From: Anaerolinea sp.
GTDB taxonomy: Bacteria > Chloroflexota > Anaerolineae > Anaerolineales > Anaerolineaceae
Length of the DNA stretch: 10,913 nt
Direction of reading: 5' to 3'
NCBI GenBank assembly: GCA_013824385.1
Contig: PNNU01000075.1
Location: 1 to 10,913 of the forward strand
The position numbers were made by a program, and so were the translations under genes. Within the stretch, counting starts at the first letter, position 1; each line of letters starts with the position of its first letter. The notes under the pieces are model-generated. The model searched no databases and was not told where the DNA came from. It saw nothing but the letters and a program-made list of their open reading frames with translations. This document shows, one piece after another, positions 6,257-10,913 of the stretch.

Positions 6257-6259
6257 TTC

Positions 6260-6352
6260 TGGCGGGGAGGGAGAGATTCGAACTCTCGGTCGAGTTTAAA
6301 GCCCGACAATCACTTAGCAGGCGATCCCGTTCGGCCACTCCGGCACCTCCCC
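6260..6352 (-). tRNA. tRNA-Ser (anticodon GCU)
   Basis: A class II tRNA, 93 nt with an encoded CCA. The acceptor GGGGAGG pairs perfectly with CCTCCCC, followed by G and CCA. The D-stem is CCG/CGG. The anticodon stem is ATCGC/GTGAT with loop CTGCTAA; the anticodon bases lie at 6316-6318. A long variable arm pairs GTCGGG with CTCGAC. The T-arm is GAGAG-TTCGAAT-CTCTC. It decodes AGC and AGU serine codons. It is the second tRNA of a two-gene transcript, 28 bases after tRNA-Ser(UGA). Confidence 0.97.
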
Positions 6353-6380
6353 GGGTATTCAATTGTTTGTTCGACAGGTC

Positions 6381-6468
6381 TGGCGGAAGGGGAGGGATTC
6401 GAACCCACGTTGGCTTTCACCAAACTTGTTTTCAAGACAAGCGCCTTAAACCACTCGGCCACCCTTCC
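6381..6468 (-). tRNA. tRNA-Ser (anticodon UGA)
   Basis: A class II tRNA, 88 nt with an encoded CCA. The acceptor GGAAGGG pairs with CCCTTCC, then G and CCA. The D-stem is GCC/GGC. The anticodon stem is CTTGT/ACAAG around CTTGAAA, with the anticodon at 6432-6434. The variable arm pairs TTGG with CCAA. The T-loop is standard, but the T-stem GTGGG/CCCTC has a U-U mismatch at its second pair (bases 6393 and 6407). It reads UCA and related serine codons. It lies about 16 bases after its likely transcription start. Confidence 0.96.
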
Positions 6469-6490
6469 CAATTAGCCTTATCGAACTGAA

Positions 6491-6519
6491 ATTTTATCAT
6501 GATTGAGCCTGCCAGACAA
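6491..6519 (-). promoter_or_regulatory. Promoter of the tRNA-Ser pair
   Basis: On the minus strand TTGTCT (6514-6519) and TAAAAT (6491-6496) are 17 bases apart, with TGA directly before the -10 (an extended -10 match). Transcription would begin near 6484, leaving a leader of about 16 bases before tRNA-Ser(UGA). The downstream terminator at 6221-6256 completes a two-tRNA unit. Confidence 0.65.
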
Positions 6520-6551
6520 GCAAAATCAGATAAATTTCAACGCTCTCTACT

Positions 6552-7178
6552 TTAGAGATACTTCGGCAGGTCGGAAGGTTTTACCCCCAACTCCTGTGGG
6601 GTCACGCTCAAGTTCCTCAGCGCCTCAAAGGTAAGATCGTTGATCTCCAGTTTCTTGCTGCTTTTCATGCGTTCAAACATCAGCAGGTAGCTGTCGGTGA
6701 TGCCGGTGGACCAATCCACCGCCAGCAGGCTGGCCGTTTTGCGAATCAAGGCAATGTCAGCACATTCAAGCTCGGTGAAATTTCCATAGGGCATTTCATC
6801 GATGGCAATTTCAAGATCGCCCAATTGGTAAATGGTGCGCCATTTCTCATACTTCAAGCTCATACAAAATCCCAATGATTCAAGCAGCAGGGTTGCCGCC
6901 GAAAAATCGTTGACTTCCAGTTCCACTTCGGGGCGCACACTGACGTTATCTTTTATTGTGGCTGGCCCTTTGTAGGTCAGCAAAATAGAATTGTCCTGCC
7001 GCAGCCGCAGCACCTTGTGTTCGCGCGCCAGCGCCATATCCGGTGTGTCGAAACGGTAGTTCACTTCTCTCGTCCGCGGACGCACCAGGGAGGCGCCGAT
7101 GCTGCGCACTCTTTTTTCAAATGAGGGCATATCTGTCAGGTAGAACTTGACTTCAACTTCGAGCGGTGTATTATTCAT
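6552..7178 (-). CDS. CYTH-domain protein (class IV adenylate cyclase / triphosphatase-like)
   Basis: CYTH proteins form a tunnel-shaped beta barrel that binds triphosphate substrates with metal ions. Members include CyaB adenylate cyclases and inorganic or thiamine triphosphatases. This 208-residue protein shows the defining ExExK (E7-V-E-V-K11), then YRFDTPD, paired arginines in VLRLRQ (R58, R60), LTYKGP (K70), PEVELEV (E84, E86), and the late D127/E136/E138 set in IDEMPYGNFTELE. All key charged positions look intact, so activity is likely, but cyclase and phosphatase cannot be told apart. I chose the ATG at 7178 because AGGTGA precedes it by five bases; a GTG nine bases upstream overlaps that site. 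The gene overlaps the upstream membrane-protein stop by eight bases (ATGAATAA), suggesting coupled translation. Confidence 0.93.
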   Translation of the reverse strand: MNNTPLEVEVKFYLTDMPSFEKRVRSIGASLVRPRTREVNYRFDTPDMALAREHKVLRLRQDNSILLTYKGPATIKDNVSVRPEVELEVNDFSAATLLLESLGFCMSLKYEKWRTIYQLGDLEIAIDEMPYGNFTELECADIALIRKTASLLAVDWSTGITDSYLLMFERMKSSKKLEINDLTFEALRNLSVTPQELGVKPSDLPKYL

Positions 7179-7647
7179 TTTTTTCACCTGAGGGTTGAAT
7201 TAAATTACTGCCGCCGTCTTTTTGGGAAGGATGATATGGCTTCATGGATGGGGCGACAAGATAGAGAGCGCTAAAGACAAAGATCAAGAACACACACGTG
7301 ACTGCTATTGCGAGCAGGTGACGGCTGAACGGCTGTGGATTTTTGGTCATGAAGATCCGTTCAATCCACATCCAGACGGTTGCTAATATGGCCCCAATAC
7401 TACAATACATAATCGCCCATGGCAAACGCAGCCAAATAATTAAAGCCGCTGAAAACCAGATCAGGGTAATTAGAATCCCGAGGAAAACCTGAAAAAGGAT
7501 CGGTCCAAGAGTAGTGAAAGACAGCCACCAGCCCCAGGCTTGAAAAACCCCAATAATCCCCACCAGCGAGAATGCTCCCGCGAGTAAAAACAGGACGCTC
7601 AAAAGGTAAAGCAAAAAGGGCCGTTTAGCCGTTATTATAGCTGTCAA
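7171..7647 (-). CDS. Four-helix integral membrane protein, function unknown
   Basis: A 158-residue hydrophobic protein without a recognised family. Four membrane segments are evident at about residues 11-34, 49-73, 77-95 and 110-131. A short polar N-terminus (TAKRP) and a hydrophilic tail rich in Ser, Gly, Lys and Glu flank them. An aromatic run, WGWW (38-41), lies between helices one and two. The start is uncertain and non-ATG. I chose the TTG at 7647 because it overlaps the upstream stop as TTGA and has GGGAAG about ten bases upstream. Another in-frame TTG at 7665 would add six residues but has no ribosome site. The gene is squeezed between the glycosyltransferase and CYTH genes with overlaps at both ends, so co-translation with them is likely. 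No catalytic motif is visible. Confidence 0.85.
   Translation of the reverse strand: MTAIITAKRPFLLYLLSVLFLLAGAFSLVGIIGVFQAWGWWLSFTTLGPILFQVFLGILITLIWFSAALIIWLRLPWAIMYCSIGAILATVWMWIERIFMTKNPQPFSRHLLAIAVTCVFLIFVFSALYLVAPSMKPYHPSQKDGGSNLIQPSGEKNE
7184..7189 (-). promoter_or_regulatory. Shine-Dalgarno AGGTGA deciding the CYTH start
   Basis: AGGTGA on the minus strand lies inside the end of the membrane-protein gene, five bases before the ATG at 7178. The alternative GTG start (7185-7187) is part of this motif and has no good site of its own. Confidence 0.6.
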
Positions 7648-9959
7648 TTTAAACTCACTTCCCAAAGATGCACATGAGCACGGTCTCCATCGTTTGTGTT
7701 CAAAATGTTAATGGAAATTTGCGTTGCTGTGACTGGTTTTTCAAGCGTAAAAGTGATATCGCGAATAGAATTGCCTTCAGGGATTATTTCAACCAGTTCC
7801 TCAACTGTTGATCCATTTGTTGGCGTAATTTGAATTGTAACCGTAGAAGCGGTTCCGCCGATGCGAATGACAACCCGGTTGAGCAAAAGCGGGTCAAGCG
7901 GAGTGATCTGCAGCTGCATTGGGTTAATTTCGTCCGTCCTGATCAGGCTGTTGCCATCACCATCAAAAACATTATAAATAGGACCCATGTCCAGACTTGA
8001 ATTGCCGACCTTGAGTTTGCGTCCCTGCGCATCTGTGACTTCCGTTTCCGTGAGTATATTTCGTGCATTCAATTCTTCAGCGAAGATGGCATCCACGTTA
8101 TCCACATATTGCAGATGCACAAAATAGAAACCCGCTTCACCGTTTGGATAGTTCAGGGTTCTGAGGGCATCAACTGACTTGAATTTGTTGCTCGCACGGG
8201 CCTTATCCATCTCTTCGGGAATAAGGATGAAGATTTTATTTGGATTAATCTCGCGTTTTTCAAACAGGTAGCCGTCGATGCTGCCCATTTCAAAGGGCAG
8301 CGGATCATCAAAGAAGAAGCGCGCAAGCACATCCGTGCCGTTTGCCCATGAAGGTGAGAGGAAAATTTCCTGTTTTGGGTTTTCTTTGAGCATTTGTTTG
8401 ATTTCGCCGAATATCTGTTTGGCGCCGAATTGCTGACCGCCCAGCCCATAATTGGAAAACCACAACGGACCGTTGACCAGCGCGTCGCGCAGCATGAAAC
8501 CGCTGAAAGCGGATAGTCCGATAAAAATGATCCCGATCAGAACCTTTTTGGGTACCTTTATTTTTTCGATCCACTGCATAAGCTGATCCAATCCAATTGC
8601 GGTCAGCATTATTGCAGGGATGACCATAAACAGCGAACGCGTCACGGCAGCGCCTGCCAAAGCCGCACCTGCTGGCGAAGCAAAAGTGGCAATCAAAAAG
8701 ATGCGAAATTCCGGTTTGGCAATTTTGCGCAACGCGACTCCAAACCCTAGTACATAGAAGGGTAAAGTCCAGCGCAGCAGATGCCCATACCCTTTCATGA
8801 TATGCCGCTCAAGATCAATTTGGTTGGGCATGAACCAGTAAAGCGGATTGATCATCTTAAGATATTCTTTGAAATAAAGTCCGATTTTTTCGCTGAACGG
8901 GATGGCCTGGATCCAATAGGAATCCAGTATCTGCAGGTGACGCAGGTTCTCTTCAGGGTGTTGGACAATAAAACGAATATAGGGCAACGCCAGCACCGCT
9001 GTAAGCCCCAGGCCGATCAATACGGTTTCCCAGTTTTTGATATGAGTTCGAATATCGGTGAGCAGTAAAAGCAGGGCGGTCACCGCCATCACCATTTGGG
9101 CGGGACTGTAGCTGTAAAAACACAAAGCACCAAAGGTAACTGCAGCATACAGATATTTTGGTTTTCCCTGCCGGTATTGCAGATAACAATAGAGAAAAGC
9201 CGCGTAAAATGAAACCGCGATGGCTACTTCAAAAGCCGTGCGCGAATGCAGGAACCAGGTCGGGGTAATACAAAGAATCAATATGCCAGCAAAAGCAAAG
9301 CTTGACTTTAGGTTATTCTTGAGCATCAATCCAATAGCCAGCGCCGCCAGTAAAGTAATCAACACCGATGTGCCGCGCGTGACCCAGATGGATTTTCCAA
9401 ACATCAACCAGGGGAGCACTTGTGCATAAACCGAGGTGCCCAGGTTGTATTGGCCGCCGTTTACCAAATACGTGGGCAAGAATTCGCCCTGGTAATTTTG
9501 GAACCCGTCACGCACCATATCCGCGGCTAACACGGTTTGTACGGCTTCGTCTGTAAAGAAGTAAATGGGGTATGAATCCAGCCCGATAAAATGGGTGACC
9601 AGATAAACCACTAGAGCAAGCCCAATTAGCCACACCTGCCAATCTCGCTTTTTGGGGTGCAAGGCAACCTCAGCCTGAGCGTTTAAAGGTTGCTCAGAAA
9701 GTGAAACGGACTCAGGCTTGGATTCAGATGTTGTGTGCGGCTCTATGGGATTGGTGAAACTTTTCCGTTGCAAAGATACGGGATTACCCTCCGCGTCAAC
9801 CTGTTTTACGATCAGATCGAGCGAAGCGCCCGCCTCAAGTATGATATTAACGGTAGTCTTGAGCCGCGATTTTGCAGCGACTTCAATTTGATGCTCACCC
9901 TGCGCTGCAGAGCTGCCATTTTCGGTTGGAATGGGGATTACGGGGTCTGATTTGTCCAT
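7644..9959 (-). CDS. Large membrane glycosyltransferase, GT-C fold (ArnT/PMT-type, GT39-like)
   Basis: A 771-residue membrane enzyme that probably moves a sugar from a polyprenyl-phosphate donor to a cell-surface acceptor. Three parts are visible. Residues 1-107 are a hydrophilic, probably cytoplasmic N-terminal extension with a small strand-rich unit (about 23-68) and a Ser/Glu-rich linker. Residues 108-490 hold about eleven membrane segments. The acidic pair D137-E138 in FFTDEAVQ, just after the first helix, is the expected catalytic site of PMT/ArnT-type enzymes, and HSRTAFEVA (238-246) is a second family-like motif. Residues 491-771 are soluble and probably extracellular, ending in a beta-sandwich-like stretch (about 694-769). 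The ATG has only a weak upstream site (GCGGGATAACCCC). The gene begins a leftward group with a membrane protein and a CYTH protein. Acceptor unknown. Confidence 0.9.
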   Translation of the reverse strand: MDKSDPVIPIPTENGSSAAQGEHQIEVAAKSRLKTTVNIILEAGASLDLIVKQVDAEGNPVSLQRKSFTNPIEPHTTSESKPESVSLSEQPLNAQAEVALHPKKRDWQVWLIGLALVVYLVTHFIGLDSYPIYFFTDEAVQTVLAADMVRDGFQNYQGEFLPTYLVNGGQYNLGTSVYAQVLPWLMFGKSIWVTRGTSVLITLLAALAIGLMLKNNLKSSFAFAGILILCITPTWFLHSRTAFEVAIAVSFYAAFLYCYLQYRQGKPKYLYAAVTFGALCFYSYSPAQMVMAVTALLLLLTDIRTHIKNWETVLIGLGLTAVLALPYIRFIVQHPEENLRHLQILDSYWIQAIPFSEKIGLYFKEYLKMINPLYWFMPNQIDLERHIMKGYGHLLRWTLPFYVLGFGVALRKIAKPEFRIFLIATFASPAGAALAGAAVTRSLFMVIPAIMLTAIGLDQLMQWIEKIKVPKKVLIGIIFIGLSAFSGFMLRDALVNGPLWFSNYGLGGQQFGAKQIFGEIKQMLKENPKQEIFLSPSWANGTDVLARFFFDDPLPFEMGSIDGYLFEKREINPNKIFILIPEEMDKARASNKFKSVDALRTLNYPNGEAGFYFVHLQYVDNVDAIFAEELNARNILTETEVTDAQGRKLKVGNSSLDMGPIYNVFDGDGNSLIRTDEINPMQLQITPLDPLLLNRVVIRIGGTASTVTIQITPTNGSTVEELVEIIPEGNSIRDITFTLEKPVTATQISINILNTNDGDRAHVHLWEVSLN

Positions 9960-9979
9960 GGGGTTATCCCGCTTTCAAA

Positions 9980-9988
9980 ATTATAGCA
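9980..9988 (-). promoter_or_regulatory. Extended -10 promoter of the glycosyltransferase gene
   Basis: The minus strand reads TGCTATAAT: a perfect -10 with the TG extension one base upstream. A start would fall near 9973, about 14 bases before the ATG. No TTGACA-like -35 is present, as is usual for extended -10 promoters. Confidence 0.6.
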
Positions 9989-9989
9989 T

Positions 9990-10006
9990 GTGCAGAAATA
10001 TTGCAC
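9990..10006. repeat. Inverted repeat GTGCA-N7-TGCAC beside the -10, possible operator
   Basis: GTGCA (9990-9994) and TGCAC (10002-10006) form a dyad with a seven-base AT-rich spacer. It lies just upstream of the extended -10 of the leftward gene, where a -35 would be, so a bound repressor or activator could act there. The arms are only five bases and chance is possible. Confidence 0.3.
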
Positions 10007-10093
10007 TGCAGAGACACAAGATCAACTTAATGTTATCCTCTCCCGCCTGATTGCCAATATCAAAAAAACAAGCTCATCCGCGATGGTGTGACG

Positions 10094-10102
10094 TGTTACA
10101 AT
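10094..10102 (+). promoter_or_regulatory. Candidate extended -10 promoter of gatC-gatA
   Basis: TGTTACAAT is a near-consensus -10 (TACAAT) with a TG extension. A start near 10109 would leave about 29 bases before the gatC ATG. No -35 match is seen 16-18 bases upstream. Confidence 0.4.
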
Positions 10103-10137
10103 CCAAACTGTTAACCATTTTATTAACGAGAGTGACT

Positions 10138-10458
10138 ATGAGCGAATCAATCACTGTAGATGTATTCGATCACCTGGTTGGGCTGGCCGCACTGGAACTG
10201 ACCCCCGACCAAGCGGACTATCTGCGCACTCAACTCAACCATCAATTAAAAGTCATTGATGAGTTGAAAGCCATCCCCCTGGATGAGAATGTGCCTATCA
10301 ACCTGCATGGCGTACCCTACGAAAAAGCCGCCAGTTCGCTACCCCGTGAAGATATTCATAAACACTTCGCGGACCCCAGGTCGATCCTGGCTCAATCGCC
10401 CCAGGTCGAGAACGGCTACATCGTCGTGCCCGACATTCCTCACACCACTTTGAAGTAG
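10138..10458 (+). CDS. gatC: Aspartyl/glutamyl-tRNA amidotransferase subunit C (GatC)
   Basis: GatC stabilises the GatCAB complex, which turns mischarged Glu-tRNA(Gln) or Asp-tRNA(Asn) into the correct aminoacyl-tRNA. The 106-residue protein has the family pattern. An N-terminal helix segment FDHLVGLAALELTPDQADYL comes first, then a second helix with QLNHQLKVIDELKAIPLDENVP, and a C-terminal stretch ILAQSPQVENGYIVVPDIP that matches the usual NAP-x-x-x-xGYFVVP ending. I chose the ATG at 10138: it gives the normal length and has a partial site (GAGAGTGA) just upstream. An in-frame TTG further up would add 29 residues with no family similarity. gatA begins six bases after the TAG, so the two genes form one unit. 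Confidence 0.95.
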   Translation: MSESITVDVFDHLVGLAALELTPDQADYLRTQLNHQLKVIDELKAIPLDENVPINLHGVPYEKAASSLPREDIHKHFADPRSILAQSPQVENGYIVVPDIPHTTLK

Positions 10459-10464
10459 GCGCCC

Positions 10465-10913
10465 ATGGAACTCTGTGATCTATCTGCTCTTGAACTAACC
10501 CGGTTGCTGCGCCAGAAGAAAACCTCCGCGGTCGAGATCCTCGAGTCTACCCTGGAACGCATCGGCAGCGTGGACGGTCGAAGCGGCGCACTGGATGCCG
10601 GCGCGCTCACCGAAGAAGACAAACAAAAAGTACACGCCTTCATCACCCTTACCGATGATCGCGCTTTGGCACAAGCTCAAAAAATTGACCAGCAGTTGGC
10701 CAAGGGTGAAGACCCCGGCACACTGGCTGGTGTACCCTTCTCTGTCAAAGACATCTTCTGCGTCACTGGCACCCCCTCCACTGCGGCATCTCGCATCCTG
10801 GCGAACTTCAATGCGCCTTACACCGCCACCGCCGTATCTCGCATGGAAGCAGCTGGCGCACTCATGGTCGGCAAGGTCAACCTGGATGAATTTACCTACG
10901 GCTCTTCAAATGA
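10465..10913 (+). CDS. gatA: Aspartyl/glutamyl-tRNA amidotransferase subunit A (GatA), N-terminal part (runs off window)
   Basis: GatA is the glutaminase subunit of GatCAB: it releases ammonia from glutamine, which GatB uses to amidate tRNA-bound Glu or Asp. The window holds 149 codons with no stop. The amidase-signature fold is clear: LAGVPFSVKDIF contains the catalytic lysine (K95), followed by TGTPSTAASRIL, TAVSRMEAAGALMVGKVNLDEF, and GSSN at the very end, the start of the segment leading to the Ser-cis-Ser catalytic residues. Compared with GatA of Bacillus subtilis as I remember it, about 18 extra residues (around 37-54, DGRSGALDAGALTEEDKQ) sit before the conserved V-x-AFITLT. The start ATG lies six bases after gatC, with AGG overlapping the gatC stop as a weak ribosome site. 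Confidence 0.96.
   Translation, partial: MELCDLSALELTRLLRQKKTSAVEILESTLERIGSVDGRSGALDAGALTEEDKQKVHAFITLTDDRALAQAQKIDQQLAKGEDPGTLAGVPFSVKDIFCVTGTPSTAASRILANFNAPYTATAVSRMEAAGALMVGKVNLDEFTYGSSN

Noticed and set aside
5411..6259. Integrated element using tRNA-Ser(GCU) as attachment site
   Set aside because: No copy of the tRNA 3' end was found in the gap on the far side of the AT-rich gene, and there is no integrase or other mobile gene.
6248..6475. Plus-strand open frame of 75 codons
   Set aside because: It runs antisense across both serine tRNAs. Its peptide is the familiar false translation of tRNA sequence.
6544..6558. Hairpin TCTCTA-CTT-TAGAGA at the end of the CYTH gene
   Set aside because: A six-pair stem with a three-base loop and no T-run after it on the minus strand; not enough for a terminator call.
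8098..8106. Perfect DnaA box TTATCCACA
   Set aside because: It is single and lies inside the glycosyltransferase coding sequence with no neighbouring boxes or AT-rich unwinding region. A single nine-base match in this length is plausible by chance.
10051..10137. Upstream in-frame TTG extension of gatC
   Set aside because: It adds 29 residues without GatC similarity, and it covers the promoter-like element. The ATG at 10138 gives the normal family length.

Overview
The window reads as ordinary chromosomal backbone of a free-living bacterium, most likely a member of the Chloroflexota close to Anaerolineae. This placement is an inference. It rests on the style of the DnaA, RNase J and GatA proteins, including an extra segment near the GatA N-terminus, and on a UlaG-like metallo-beta-lactamase-fold protein of a type I associate with that group. 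I see no phage, transposon, CRISPR or plasmid genes.

Layout. Bases 1-609 hold the C-terminal part of dnaA, cut by the window edge. A soluble concanavalin-A-like protein of unknown role follows (674-1303). A 320-base gap then contains a promoter-like hexamer, a foldable stretch and a clear intrinsic terminator, together a candidate small RNA of about 155 nt. After it comes ribonuclease J (1624-3291). A long perfect palindrome (3320-3354) separates rnj from a leftward operon read from right to left: metallo-beta-lactamase-fold protein, small alpha-beta-barrel-like protein, and MutY adenine glycosylase with a complete Nudix box. An AT-rich P-loop kinase-like gene (5611-6162) sits alone, possibly acquired. 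Two leftward serine tRNAs (UGA, then GCU) follow, with their own promoter and terminator.

Further right is a tightly overlapping leftward group: a large membrane glycosyltransferase of the GT-C/ArnT-PMT type, a four-helix membrane protein and a CYTH-domain phosphohydrolase/cyclase-like protein. A 178-base divergent promoter region then leads to rightward gatC and the start of gatA, which encode subunits of the tRNA-dependent amidotransferase. gatA runs off the window.

Several genes serve information processing: replication initiation, RNA decay and processing, oxidative DNA repair, serine tRNAs and Asn/Gln-tRNA amidation. The most interesting items are the candidate structured RNA upstream of rnj, the MutY with an apparently intact Nudix motif, and the metallo-beta-lactamase-fold protein with two altered metal ligands. 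I found no convincing new multi-gene system.
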